Positions 53,772-63,443 are shown, numbered from the stretch's first letter. The stretch: 64,000 bases of DNA from Shinisaurus crocodilurus (GCA_021292165.1 CM037879.1:242359797-242423796); one strand, 5' to 3'. Translations and numbers: made by a program. The notes: generated by a model from the letters alone, not told the origin.

Positions 53772-55768
53772 ACTAGGATGCAATTGGTTCCATCCCGAGC
53801 TATCTTGGCGATCACACGTGTAAGAAGTGGGATTGGGGGGAATAGGTAGTAGAAGTCGCCGCTCCAGGTCATCAGGAAAGCATCGGTGATCGAAGTCGGG
53901 TCCGAGGCTGCCCTGCTGCAGAACATGGGGCACCTTGTGTTTTCGCTGGTGGCGAATAGGTCTATCCTCGGATGACCCCAGCGTTGGAACAGTGAGTTGG
54001 TCACCTTCCTGTCCAGCGTCCATTCGTGCGATTGCATCGACACGCGACTCAAAGTGTCTGCAAGTACATTGGATTTTCCTGCGATGTGGATCGCTACAAA
54101 GGACATTCCTCGAAGTAGAGCCCATTCGTAGAGCTGCATGGTCAGTCTTGTGAGGCGCGTCGATCTCGTGCCGCCCTGTTTGTTTATGTACGCGACCACC
54201 GTAGTGTTGTCGGTCACGACTTGAATGTGGCAGTTCGAGAGATATTGCTCTAAGGCTTGTAATGCTTTCCAAACGGCCATCATTTCCAGCCAGTTGATGT
54301 GTTTGGAAGCTTGTGTGGACGTCCATGTGCCTTGTACGACGTGATCGCCTGAGTGGGCCCCCCATCCCAGCAACGATGCATCCGTTGTTAATATGCGGTT
54401 CGGTACCGGAGAATGGAACGGTATGCCCGCGTTCAGGTTCGACTCCTGTTGCCACCACCTCAAGGACTCTCTTACGGCTCGAGGAAGATATAGGCGGACG
54501 GATGATTTGTCTTTCTCTGGTTTGAACTCCTTGATGAACCATGTTTGAAGGGGCCGCATGCGAAGGCTCGCATATCGTACGACCACAATTGTTGAGGCCA
54601 TATGTCCTAGTAGGCGTTGAATCGTATGAGCGGAGCATATTGGCTGCTTTGAGATCTTTTTTGCGAGTGTCCTTACTTGACGCACTCTGTCGTTTGGTAG
54701 ATAAGCCCGACCTTCGAAGGCGTTTAGTTTCGCGCCGATGTACTGTATCTCCTTTACTGGTTGAAGGACCGATTTCTCCACATTCAGGCAGAGTCCCAGG
54801 TCCTCTAGGAGGTACAGGGTCTCTTCCAGAGCGTGCTGGAGCTCTCGTTTTGATTGAGCCACTAGTAACCAGTCGTCCAGGTACGGGAAGACAGTGATGC
54901 CTCTTGCCCGAAGACTTGCACAGACCACAGCCATACACTTCGTGAATACCCTCGGCGCGGTGGAAAGTCCGAATGGAAGAACCACGAACTGGAAGGTGTC
55001 ATCTCCCACTCGGAACCGAAGGTATTTTTGGGTGTCCTCGTGGATGGCGATGTGGAAGTACGCATCCTTGAGGTCGATGGATGCAAACCAATCGTTCCTT
55101 CGGAGTAGTGGAAGAAGCGATTGGAGTGTGACCATACGAAATCTCTTTGGTGGGATAAAGAGATTTACTGTGCGAAGGTCCAGGATCGGTCCGAGTCCTC
55201 CTCCTTTTTTCTTCACGATGAAGTACCTGGAGTACAGGCAGTCCTCCAAGTTTTCTGCGGGAACCGGTCGTATTGCTCCTTTTTGCAGGAGGTTCGACAT
55301 CTCTTCTAAGAGCACTCGAGTTGGACGGGTGGCCTTGATCCCGAGAAAAGGAGGGAGGACTCCGAACTCGATCCTGTAGCCGTGTTCTACTATGCTCAAC
55401 ACCCATCGATCCGTCGTGATGGTCCTCCAGGACCGGAGGTGTTGGTGGAGCCGGGAGCCGAAGAGAGGTGCCTGAGGTGGTGGAGACGAGGCAATCGGTC
55501 TGCTGGTGTCGAGAGCCGGCTGGACTGGAGGAGACAAGTCGGTCGGGCCGGTGACGGAGTCAAAGGCGCCGTCGAGTGAAGTCGCCCCCCCTCCGCGAGC
55601 CCCTCGAGCGCTGTTGAGGGTACGAGCGTTGTGGAGCCTGCGGCTGTGGGGCTTGAGGCCGACGATTCCCACCCCGATATTGTCCAGCTGGTTGATATTG
55701 TGAGGAGGGGTATGGGAATCGGGACCATCGTCTTGGCCTGAATTGTTGAGATGGGGGCTGGCGGACAA
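53606..55768 (-). CDS. DIRS reverse transcriptase-RNase H-methyltransferase-like protein
   Basis: 720 residues as the longest frame. Residues about 150-400 are the RT: GPILDLRTVNLFIPPKRFRM, IDLKDAYFHIAIHED, FVVLPFGLSTAPRVFTK and the catalytic YLDD at 296-299. Residues about 455-575 are RNase H with the acidic set TTDASL (Asp463), WLEM (Glu495), VVTDNTT (Asp520) and LADTLSR (Asp571). From about 600, RIDLFATSENTRCPMFCS, YLFPPIPLLTRV and ILVCPRWPRQPWF match the Dam methyltransferase-like region of DIRS ORFs. Overlaps Gag by about 209 bases and the recombinase by 166, all in different frames. The true start is not certain. Confidence 0.9.
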   Translation of the reverse strand: MSASPHLNNSGQDDGPDSHTPPHNINQLDNIGVGIVGLKPHSRRLHNARTLNSARGARGGGATSLDGAFDSVTGPTDLSPPVQPALDTSRPIASSPPPQAPLFGSRLHQHLRSWRTITTDRWVLSIVEHGYRIEFGVLPPFLGIKATRPTRVLLEEMSNLLQKGAIRPVPAENLEDCLYSRYFIVKKKGGGLGPILDLRTVNLFIPPKRFRMVTLQSLLPLLRRNDWFASIDLKDAYFHIAIHEDTQKYLRFRVGDDTFQFVVLPFGLSTAPRVFTKCMAVVCASLRARGITVFPYLDDWLLVAQSKRELQHALEETLYLLEDLGLCLNVEKSVLQPVKEIQYIGAKLNAFEGRAYLPNDRVRQVRTLAKKISKQPICSAHTIQRLLGHMASTIVVVRYASLRMRPLQTWFIKEFKPEKDKSSVRLYLPRAVRESLRWWQQESNLNAGIPFHSPVPNRILTTDASLLGWGAHSGDHVVQGTWTSTQASKHINWLEMMAVWKALQALEQYLSNCHIQVVTDNTTVVAYINKQGGTRSTRLTRLTMQLYEWALLRGMSFVAIHIAGKSNVLADTLSRVSMQSHEWTLDRKVTNSLFQRWGHPRIDLFATSENTRCPMFCSRAASDPTSITDAFLMTWSGDFYYLFPPIPLLTRVIAKIARDGTNCILVCPRWPRQPWFAHLLNLSQGDYLPLPLQDNLLTQHKGKVFHPNLRSLNLMAWRIR

Positions 55769-57671
55769 GTCCCATCTTCTTGGCCGTCGCTAGAGCCTTT
55801 TGAGCGGAGTCGAGGGAGTCATCCGTGGTGGCGTTGAACAACCCTTCTCCGTCAAATGGCAGGTCTTGTATCTTCGCTCTATCATCGGGAGTCAGATTGG
55901 TAGAGCGAAGCCAGGCGTGTCTCCTCAAAGCCACGGATCCGATCATCGACCTAGCGTGGCTATCGACCTGGTGGCGGGCCGTGTTCATCTGAAGGGCACC
56001 GATACTGGTTGCCTCCTTGATGTATTGCGCCGCCAGGTCTCTTTTGTCGTCCGGCAGATAATCACAGAGGTCTCCCAGCTTCTCCGTGATGAACATCTGG
56101 TATCTAGCTAGCAGCGCCTCATAGTTAGATACCTTCAGCCCGAGGGAAGACGAGGAATAGATCCTACGGCCGTAAGAATCTAATGTCTTACCCTCTTTGT
56201 CTGCCGGCGTCGTATGCTGTCTTCCCCCACGAGACTGCGCTGACTTTACTATGAGCGAGTTCGGGGTCGGATGGGAAAACAGGAATTTAGCTCCTTCTTC
56301 CTGGATTTTGTACATTGACTCCAGCCTCTTAGCTGTTGGTTTCGTAGAGGCAGGAGTTTTCCAGGTCTCCTGCACCGTCTCCAGCAGTGTTGGCAGGAAG
56401 GGAAGGAGCAGGTGGTTGGACTGAGTAGACTTCAGGACCGCGTAGATGTCGTCCTTTGCTTTTCCTTTCGCGGTTTTCGCCTCCACTCCTAGAGCTGTCA
56501 CCATCCGGCTGACATGCTCTGAGAAGCTGCCCATGTCTTCCGAAGGGGAGATCGCTTCCTTGGATTCCACCCGTGCATCTGGTGAGGTGGAATGGGAGGA
56601 GGAGGCCACTGAGTCCGAGTCCGATACGTACGCCGATCCCGACGACGAACGAGTCGCGACAACAGGGGCGAGTGTCGTCTGGGCAGTCGAGGTCGAGGCG
56701 GTCGGTTGGACTACGGTCTCGACGGGTGCCCGGAATACGGTTGTACTCTGCCTTGGCGTAGGAGATCTAGACCTATGTCTGCGCTCTCGAGGTGGGGAGC
56801 GTCGGTGCCGGTAGTAATGATCGCGCCTCCTCCGTTCTGGCGAGCCTCGAGATCGGGATCTGTAGCTCCTAGATCTCGAGTCTGAATAATAGGAGCCCGA
56901 CCACGACCTGTCATCGCGGCGACGGGAGTAGACTGATCGGGAGGCAGAATCCCTCGAGGTCGAATCGCGGCTTCGGTATCGGGGAGAGCGTGATGGTCTG
57001 TGCGCCCTCCGCTCCTCCTTAGCGTATGCTGCTGGGGGCGAGAGACGTGGTGGAGGACCCCTCGAGCCCGAACGGGGTCGTTCCATCGATGGCGAGGCCA
57101 CAATTTCTCCCTCCGACAGGGAGGTGGTTATAGTCGGCGGTTGCTTGTTTGGGGTTTTCGAACCCGATTCTCGATCTCGAGGAGACGTCGTCGAGATCGG
57201 TGGAGACTGGGGGGCAATCGGTCCCGTAGCTCGATCTCGAGCCCCAGTCATCGCCGACATTAGTAGAGCCGTGCGCTCTGAGACCTTCATGGCGGCTGAG
57301 GTAGAAGGCTCAGCGTCTTTACTAGGCTTGTCCGCCATTTTCTTTTTCAGGCGTTCCGCCTTATCTTTATGGGCCTTTTTCGCCAATTTCTTTGCCGCAG
57401 AAGTGTCTTCTGACGGCTTCTTGGCTGACTGGGATCCCCCAGGTTTCTCCTCCGGATCAGGCCCTTTAGCTGACAGAGACTGCTCCCACAGGAGAGCTCG
57501 CAGCTTAGTTTGGCGCTGTTTCCTGGCCTGTTTTGTAAAGGCCTGGCAGTCCTGGCAGGTCTCCATTTTATGGCCTTGCCCCAGGCAAAGCAAGCACAGC
57601 AGGTGCTTATCAGCGGGTGGGATTTTCGTCCCACACCGCTGGCATTTTCTAAAAGGTGCCTTCAGAGGCAT
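55560..57671 (-). CDS. DIRS Gag-like protein with SR-rich domain
   Basis: 703 residues. N-terminus has paired cysteines, CQRC (10-13), CLLC (26-29), His34 and CQDC (39-42), a probable zinc-binding module. Lys-rich charged region to about 125. Residues about 225-310 are strikingly Arg/Ser-rich (SRDSASRSVYSRRRDDRSW, SYRSRSRGSPERRRRDHYYR), like an SR splicing-factor domain. The C-terminal half has a conserved-looking folded region (GRRIYSSSSLGLKVSNYEAL; FITEKLGDLCDYLPDDKRD) and a basic RG/Q-rich tail. Role by position: packaging of element RNA. Starts 234 bases inside the 5' terminal repeat. Confidence 0.85.
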   Translation of the reverse strand: MPLKAPFRKCQRCGTKIPPADKHLLCLLCLGQGHKMETCQDCQAFTKQARKQRQTKLRALLWEQSLSAKGPDPEEKPGGSQSAKKPSEDTSAAKKLAKKAHKDKAERLKKKMADKPSKDAEPSTSAAMKVSERTALLMSAMTGARDRATGPIAPQSPPISTTSPRDRESGSKTPNKQPPTITTSLSEGEIVASPSMERPRSGSRGPPPRLSPPAAYAKEERRAHRPSRSPRYRSRDSTSRDSASRSVYSRRRDDRSWSGSYYSDSRSRSYRSRSRGSPERRRRDHYYRHRRSPPRERRHRSRSPTPRQSTTVFRAPVETVVQPTASTSTAQTTLAPVVATRSSSGSAYVSDSDSVASSSHSTSPDARVESKEAISPSEDMGSFSEHVSRMVTALGVEAKTAKGKAKDDIYAVLKSTQSNHLLLPFLPTLLETVQETWKTPASTKPTAKRLESMYKIQEEGAKFLFSHPTPNSLIVKSAQSRGGRQHTTPADKEGKTLDSYGRRIYSSSSLGLKVSNYEALLARYQMFITEKLGDLCDYLPDDKRDLAAQYIKEATSIGALQMNTARHQVDSHARSMIGSVALRRHAWLRSTNLTPDDRAKIQDLPFDGEGLFNATTDDSLDSAQKALATAKKMGLVRQPPSQQFRPRRWSRFPYPSSQYQPAGQYRGGNRRPQAPQPQAPQRSYPQQRSRGSRRGGDFTRRRL

Positions 57672-57754
57672 AGTTAGAATTATAAAGAAGAGATTAGGAG
57701 ATAGATGGATAAGATCGGGGGAGAGATACGGGTATAGTGAGAGTTTTTTTGTAA

Positions 57755-57780
57755 TAATTTTTTTTTTTTTTTTAAAAAGG
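57755..57780. repeat. Poly(T)/poly(A) tract in DIRS leader
   Basis: A run of about 19 T then AAAAAGG in the untranslated leader between the terminal repeat and Gag. On the minus (coding) strand it is a poly(A) run. Confidence 0.8.
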
Positions 57781-57901
57781 AGATAGACTAGTCGAAGAAA
57801 GAGAAAGAGAAAGAAGATTTTGAAGTAAAAAGGGTGATAGTAAAGGCTAACTCAGCTGAATAACGACTCCGGAGAGAGAGTAGAAGAACCCGACGACTAC
57901 A

Positions 57902-58059
57902 CGCAATGGCGGTCGAAGAGGAACTGAGGAGATGGGCGGGAGCCGCGCTAAGGGACACGCGCGGGGGGAGGGGCTCCCGCCCAATTCACCTCAGCTTTGG
58001 AAGTTTCCCGAACGATCTCAGCGCAGGCGCAGAGAACCCATATGTGTGTGAATGCACAG
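57902..58059. repeat. DIRS inverted terminal repeat, 5' side
   Basis: CGCAATGGCGGTCGAAGAGG to ATATGTGTGTGAATGCACAG; inverted partner of 52111-52270. Beyond it, AGACCACGAAGAAGAA (58059-58074) is the unique end copied into the internal complementary region. On the minus strand this is the start of the element and should hold its promoter. Confidence 0.93.
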
Positions 58060-58177
58060 AGACCACGAAGAAGAAAACAAAGTTATTCAAAGTAGCAAAC
58101 TAAAAAGTGCCACAATGCTATGACTCTGTTTATCAAGGCAACAGCTCATAGGATGCAGTGTAAGATCCAGATGCTAA

Positions 58178-58400
58178 TGTGGTTAGAGTATTGGGACGGT
58201 ACTCTGGAGACCTGGGTTCTAGTCTCCATGAAGGACTACTTGGCCATGAAGCTCACTGGGTGACTTTGGGCCAGTCACTATCAGCTTAACTCAGCTCACA
58301 GGTTTGTTATGAGGATAAAATGGAAAGTAGGATCATATACACTACCTTGGGCTTCTTGCAAGAAGGAAAAAGACGGGATATAAATGTGATGATGATGTGC
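58178..58400 (+). repeat. tRNA-derived SINE with Bov-B-like tail, old copy
   Basis: ATGTGGTTAGAGTATTGGGA and GACCTGGGTTCTAGTCTCCA (A- and B-box regions), then GGGTGACTTTGGGCCAGTCA and CACTACCTTGGGCTTCTTGC, ending GGGATATAAATGTGATGATGATG. Diverged relative to the 42.38-kb copy. Confidence 0.75.
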
Positions 58401-58466
58401 CTAAGCCATTGTGCTGCTCTTGCAGGTGTAGAGGCAGAGTGTCCTAAATGACCCCTACCGTCATTT

Positions 58467-58468
<2 letters not shown>

Positions 58469-58498
<30 letters not shown>
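58469..58498. repeat. (CA)n microsatellite
   Basis: About 15 CA units. Confidence 0.9.
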
Positions 58499-58499
<1 letters not shown>

Positions 58500-58501
<2 letters not shown>

Positions 58502-59505
58502 TACAAAAACATGTGTCAGCTCCAGGAGAAAGGAAGGTTGCATGGGCATTGATTCTGGCATGGAGACAGAGTTTCCCTTGGATCAGTTTCCTTTGTCCAG
58601 GGGAGAATGCTTTAATTGTTTTGTAGTTTCATAGACCAAACCATCATTTAACTGATGTGCTCCAGGAGAAAGCATTTGGGCAAGCCCATTTCCTCAGAAA
58701 AACGGGCCAAAGGTACTTCCAGTTACGGTATTTATTAAGAAATTAAAAAGGAAGGAAGTGCCTTGGACATTTTGCATGGGTGGGGAGCCCTTGATCTATA
58801 TAGTCTTCCTTTTTCTAGTGAAAGAGTCCTCTAATCACTGAAAGATCTTATTATTCTTTGGTAAATGGTTGAGAAAATCCGTGGCTTTTGCTTTTTCCTA
58901 TGGCCTTCTGTGCTGTTGCACAAACACCTTTCTTCTTCCTTTCAACCCCACTTTCACCCCTCTACTGATAGCACCACACACATGACTGTACAATGCAACA
59001 CTGTGCCACTGCCAATCTCAGGTTGGCATGGGTTCATTTTTTGCTAAAACATCATTTATCATGATGTTGTATCAGCGGAGCAACACTTGTGTCCAGTATT
59101 ATATGTACAGTTGTATGTGTTCCGCACTTTCTGTAGTCCCATGCATGTGTGGAATTGGGTATTGGGAGAAATATTCAGCATCCTGAAAAATCCCAGTTCT
59201 CATTTTCATTTTTAGCAAGTTACTGAAATAAAGACACATGGGCAATGCTTGGGAAACTGAGCAGGATTTCCATAGATCAGACATTAGGACCTAAGAAGAA
59301 AGAGAAAAAAGATAAGCAAACATATATAGATTTGCTTCATTTGCAAAATGGTGTGTGTGGGTGACTACTGAATTTAGGTTACGTTGGGGCAAAAATTGTA
59401 TTTATTTATATTTTATATTCACACAGTGCATGCTGTACTTGTACAGATGTTTTTGCTTTCTTGTCTATTATAATAATTTAAATAATGAAAGTATCTTTTA
59501 AGTAA
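58500..59505. other. Intronic sequence, no repeat recognised
   Basis: Between the DIRS element and exon 4. No supportable feature. Confidence 0.4.
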
Positions 59506-59509
59506 TTAC

Positions 59510-59620
59510 CTCCATTTTCGAAGGCACTAAGATCAGATCTAGAGCTACTGTCTAAAGATGCTGTTTTCTCCGTTTGCCTTTCTATAATGTTAAACTTCGA
59601 TGGAATTGCAATACCATCAC
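59510..59620 (-). CDS. Unidentified host gene, exon 4
   Basis: 111 bases on minus, acceptor TTTTGCCCTTCTAG, donor GTAATT. The phase-1 frame reads DGIAIPSKFNIIERQTEKTA then SLDSSSRSDLSAFENG. Symmetrical, 37 codons. The serine-rich half (SLDSSSRSDLS) has several potential phosphorylation sites. No domain recognised. Confidence 0.72.
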
Positions 59621-59629
59621 CTAGAAGGG

Positions 59630-60990
59630 CAAAAGACAGAATCAATGAATTTATTAAAATGTTATCTAATAGTTTTTCCATAGCACAGATATTACCATAG
59701 CATTAATGAAGCCAATGTTTTATTAGCTTCAGTCCAACTGCTAAGCATTACTGAGCACCCCATCCTACCCCTAAGCATTACTGAGATAATCTACGTAAAG
59801 TGCTTTGTACAAGTGAAAGACACCATAGGTTAAATACTATGATTCCTGCATACATGCATTCCCTTACTTCAAACACCCCAATCATGGATTATGTGGGATA
59901 TTAAGGAGTTGTTTTTCCTCACTGCTCCTACAAAAAAAAAAGTTTGATGAAAGCCTGGAACCAAACATTCCCACATAATATTCTGATTTAAAGTAAATCA
60001 TCTCAAGTTAATTAAAGGAAAGCATCTAAAAATATACAACTTCCTCACTTATTAGTCAAAATACTTACTTTATTTGCCTTTACAGTTATCAGTATTGTTC
60101 AGGCCTTCCCGCCCCCCCACTCCACTCGTAATCCTAAATTAGTTGATTTTGATATAATAGTAGCAGATTCAGATAGTTAACCATCAGACTGACCACCTTT
60201 AATCATGCTAACATCCTGGAATGTTCAGGACATAAATCACTCCAGTAAGAAGCAGCAATACTACAATTTATTATGATTAAAATCTGACCCTTGAAAACTC
60301 ATTCTAAAATACTGAGTAGGGTAATTCTATATCACTTCTTATCACTACTAGTGTCTATAATCTGGCTTAAATTAAACAATATAAATGACCCAGACAATGG
60401 AACATAGGGGTATTGTATGCAAGGATATTTTAAGCATTTTGTAATGCCCCCATAGCTACTTTTCAAAAGCGGTGAGGACATGATTTGCTGAATTTGGTGG
60501 TGCTAAGGCAGTGGGGATCGTGGGCTTAATTCAGAGCCCCCTTATCTTCCCCCCATAATCAAAGCACTGGTAAACTCGAAACCATGGGTGATGGGGCTTT
60601 ATTTCATGATATAATCAAAGTACTAGAAGGAAGTCCGGGACAGGAACACCAGTACAAAACTTGCAGACACCATTACTCCCCATTTGAGATTGTGAACCAG
60701 TCTTTCTTCTAAACATATTTAATCTAAGCAAATATTCATTAAAAAAAAAAAGATAGGCATATTTTCCCTCCCTCTTTCCTAAAGCCATTTCAGATGTGGA
60801 CTGTCACTCTTCTCACTTGCCCAACACATTTCTGCCAGCCCATTTTTCTCCAGGCTGAGTATAGGTAGCACCAGCACCACCAGCAGGTGCTCCAGGAACC
60901 AACTCCCAGAGGGTCCATTCCCCAGTGTAGAGAGGCCAGCCCAAGGAACTGTTGAGGATAGTTGGGGCTTCTCCGCCTCTTGCCCTTGTT
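59630..60990. other. Intronic sequence, no repeat recognised
   Basis: Between exon 4 and the hAT element at 61.0 kb. No exon-like frame with suitable splice sites. Confidence 0.4.
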
Positions 60991-61006
60991 AAACATGTAC
61001 ACAGAA

Positions 61007-61362
61007 AGGGGTGGGGAACCTCAGGCCTACGGGCCAAATCCAGCCCTCTGTGGCTCCTCAGATGGGTTCCCCAGACAGCCACACCCCTTTCCCCAAGCCA
61101 CTAATTGTTTGTTGCTTTCCTGTCTTTTGTGCAGTTTTTTCCCCACTCTAAAAAAGGTTGAAATGCCTCTCCTAAGGCTGTTACTGGCAATAAGAGCTTT
61201 AAACTACAACATGCTGGTGTCTTTTATATTTTTAGCCCCACCCCTTTTGGCTTTGGGCCCTCCCTCTTTACCTTCAACCCTACCCACCACTGGCATGAAG
61301 CTCCTGAGAGCTTCTCCGAAACTGAATTTGGCCCTCAGGCTGAAAGAGGTTCCCCACCCCTG
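61007..61362. mobile_element. 356-bp hAT element with perfect 8-bp duplication
   Basis: Left end AGGGGTGGGGAACCTCAGGC, right end GAGGTTCCCCACCCCTG: inverted ends. ACACAGAA is repeated exactly at 60999-61006 and 61363-61370. The expected first base C reads A. Shares its right half with the older copy at 11.19 kb. Located in intron 3 of the minus-strand gene. Confidence 0.9.
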
Positions 61363-61394
61363 ACACAGAAGTTCAGCATAACACACAGACAATC

Positions 61395-61478
61395 TTTTAC
61401 TTGTTTACTTGGAAGTAAGTTGCACTGTATTCACTTAGCTGTACCCTCAGGTAAGTGTTCATAGGATTTCAGCCCAAG
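61395..61478. repeat. Palindromic GTGCAATCC-type short element
   Basis: Modules TTTACTTGGAAGTAAGTTGC and CAGGTAAGTGTTCATAGGAT, the inverted pair characteristic of this family. Partial copy. Confidence 0.5.
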
Positions 61479-61507
61479 GAACAGAAGCTTCATATTGCTA
61501 TTTTTAT

Positions 61508-61742
61508 GTACATAGGAAGTTGCCTTATAGCAGATCAGATTATTTGCCCATCTAGTTGAGCATTGTCTATTTTGACTGGCAGTGGATCTCTGGGTCTTAG
61601 ATGGGTGGCCTCAGGCAGATGGCTCTCCAAGTCTCAAGAGGATTTCTGATCACCTGCTACCTGATCCTTTTAACTGGCGATGCCAGAGATTGGACCTGGT
61701 ACCTTCTACAGGAAAAGCACATGCTCTACCTCTGAGCTACAT
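61508..61742 (-). repeat. tRNA-derived SINE
   Basis: On minus: ATGTAGCTCAGAGGTAGAGC (A-box region), AGGTACCAGGTCCAATCTCT (B-box region), and at the far end AAGGCAACTTCCTATGTAC. Somewhat longer than the 14.85-kb copy because of an internal segment around 61600-61660. Confidence 0.72.
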
Positions 61743-61814
61743 GATAACGAAGACTTTAAAAATAAAAATTAGATAGGTTCTATTTAAATTAAAAACCAAC
61801 AACACCTAAGCCAC

Positions 61815-61961
61815 CTAAATTAAAAGTTCTACTGCTCAAGTCCTTGCCTTCTTGCAAATCTCTGCCAGTTTCCATGGGTTTCAAGAGCTCGTTCACCAGC
61901 ACTGAAGGTATGTTTTTTGTTAAGTGGTTTTCCTGAGAAGTCTGAATTCTGTAGTACTCTC
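61815..61961 (-). CDS. Unidentified host gene, exon 3
   Basis: 147 bases on minus. Acceptor GGGTGTATTAG follows a long pyrimidine tract (CCCTTTTTCTTTTTTCTTCC) interrupted by a G run; donor is GTGGCT, a weak site. The phase-1 frame reads EYYRIQTSQENHLTKNIPSV then LVNELLKPMETGRDLQEGKD and LSSRTFNL. Symmetrical, 49 codons. Intron 2 is only 122 bp. Confidence 0.65.
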
Positions 61962-62083
61962 CTAATACACCCCCCCAGGAAGAAAAAAGAAAAAGGGAAA
62001 TTACCATACTGATATCAACTAAATAAGAGGTCAGGTGGGGGGAAAGAAAAAAAGTAAAGAAAGCATCAATAATTGATTCTTAC

Positions 62084-62161
62084 CAGATTTATAACACATC
62101 TCCTTTATTGCCTTTTCTTCTTCTATGTCTTCTGGTGTCTTTGACAATAAGTAAGATGCAT
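62084..62161 (-). CDS. Unidentified host gene, exon 2
   Basis: 78 bases on minus, acceptor TTGTTATTTACAG, strong donor GTAAGAAT. The phase-1 frame reads ASYLLSKTPEDIEEEKAIKE then MCYKS. The acidic helix-like stretch PEDIEEEKAIKEM continues the acid-rich end of exon 1. Symmetrical, 26 codons. Confidence 0.7.
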
Positions 62162-62369
62162 CTGTAAATAACAATTTTAGCAGATCCTCCTTAGTAAAGA
62201 CCATTCCAGATTTCTTCCTGCACCATACAAAGCAGGACTCAACTGCAATTGCATTTATAATACAAATTATAATAGAACTTTCACTGATAAGAGTTCTACA
62301 TCTGGGTTGCTTTAAATGTAAAGTAACATTTCATTCCTTTTCTGGGGAATCCTAGTCCTCCATTTTTAA

Positions 62370-62812
62370 CATGGAAGGAGCAATCCTATGGCCCCTAGAC
62401 AATATCTGAAGGGGCATAAGATACTTTGGATTCCCAGATCCGAGGTTGGAGACAGCACTCTGACCTTGGAGGGGGGAATCTGTGATCTGTCCCTCTACCC
62501 CTTGCAGCCAGCACAGAAGGAACCGTGTCAACTGCCTCTCGAAGGTCGGGAACGTGATCTCATAGAGGGCGAAAAGGGGACATTTCGGTGGGCGGGGAGG
62601 GGCCTCTCCAGCTATACCGGGGCTTCTCCTTCCATCCCCCTCCAAAACACCTTTGCTAGATCGGCAAAAAAGCCCGTCTAGCAAAAATGCAGAGCACAAG
62701 GACAGGGAGGCGAAGATTGCCTCCACCGCTACTTCCGCCCTGCATAGGATGAGCATAAGCCTCTGGGTTTGGGGGCTTATGATCATCACAATAGGATTGC
62801 ACCGTAAATAAC
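62370..62812. repeat. GTGCAATCC-family ~430-bp element (copy 5), best preserved
   Basis: Left GGAGCAATCCTATGGCCCCT, right CACAATAGGATTGCACCGTA, inverted ends. Inner modules GGATTCCCAGATCCGAGGTT and CTGCATAGGATGAGCATAAG recur in the copies at 16.18 and 45.88 kb. The two 100-145 codon frames crossing it are not genes. Lies in intron 1. Confidence 0.7.
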
Positions 62813-63004
62813 ATTTTTGCTTGATACTGTGTGGTTTTATTACTAAACGTCTGGATCTACAATCAAGCTACAGTTGAAGGAGATGTTTTAGTCCAGTTTA
62901 CTAGACTCAAATGTATTACAGAAAATAACACTGAATTCAAAAGGTCAACATCTTCTGTATCAAACAGTGTCATAACTCTATTGCTGGATGCATATAGGTA
63001 AGTG

Positions 63005-63022
63005 AATATGTATGTATGTATG
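63005..63022. repeat. Short (GTAT)n repeat
   Basis: ATGTATGTATGTATGTGT, about four units. Confidence 0.7.
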
Positions 63023-63056
63023 TGTAAATCAGGGTTTAATTTACAATGCCCTAGAT

Positions 63057-63403
63057 CAGTGCTTCTCAAATAGTGGGGCGGGCCCCCCAGGGGGGGCGCG
63101 AGGCTCCGTAAAGGGGGGCTCGTTTGACCTCAGTTAAAAGTTTTTTTTAATATTGTGTTCCTTTAAATCCTGTGCTCCTTTAAATCTTTTCTGCTACAGT
63201 TAATAAAGCTATTCTTTGTTGTAAATTGATCCACATTTCTTTCTTTTTTTATTCTCTTATACGTTAATAAGGATACAGTGTTATGCAGAGGTGTACTTAT
63301 AACAATTTTATAGACAAATGATACTATTTACAGTCGCGCGGGGGGCGCGAAATGTTTTCTTCTTCCTAGGGGGGGCATGACAGAAAATAATTGAGAAGCA
63401 CTG
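63057..63403. mobile_element. 347-bp hAT element with perfect 8-bp duplication
   Basis: Ends CAGTGCTTCTCAAATAGTGG and AAATAATTGAGAAGCACTG are inverted repeats of at least 14 bases. CCCTAGAT is repeated exactly at 63049-63056 and 63404-63411. Both subterminal regions are G-rich (GGGGCGGGCCCCCCAGG; GCGCGGGGGGCGCG), the interior AT-rich. No transposase. Lies in intron 1. Confidence 0.92.
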
Positions 63404-63416
63404 CCCTAGATGGAGC

Positions 63417-63443
63417 GATGATGATGATGATGATGATGATGAT
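63417..63443. repeat. (ATG)n microsatellite
   Basis: About nine GAT/ATG units. Confidence 0.9.

Larger units (their letters stand above)
52067..58074 (-). mobile_element. Full-length DIRS retrotransposon with intact ORFs
   Basis: About 6.0 kb, minus orientation: left-hand repeat, Gag-like ORF, RT/RNase H/methyltransferase-like ORF, tyrosine recombinase ORF, internal complementary region, right-hand repeat. DIRS elements replicate through a circular DNA and integrate with the recombinase, so no target duplication is expected and none is seen. All three frames are uninterrupted and the terminal repeats are nearly identical, so the insertion looks young and may be competent. It lies in the intron between exons 4 and 5 of the minus-strand gene, same orientation. 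Limits are uncertain by about 3 bases. Confidence 0.95.

Noticed and set aside
52578..54938. 786-codon minus-strand frame taken whole as one recombinase
   Set aside because: Only the part from about 53771 looks like a tyrosine recombinase. The upstream 389 codons overlap the RT/RNase H gene in another frame and have no recognisable protein character.
59099..59292. Possible exon with strong acceptor (TTTTTTCTCTTTCTTCTTAG) on minus
   Set aside because: In the phase-1 frame of the host gene a stop follows within four codons, and no suitable donor is seen.
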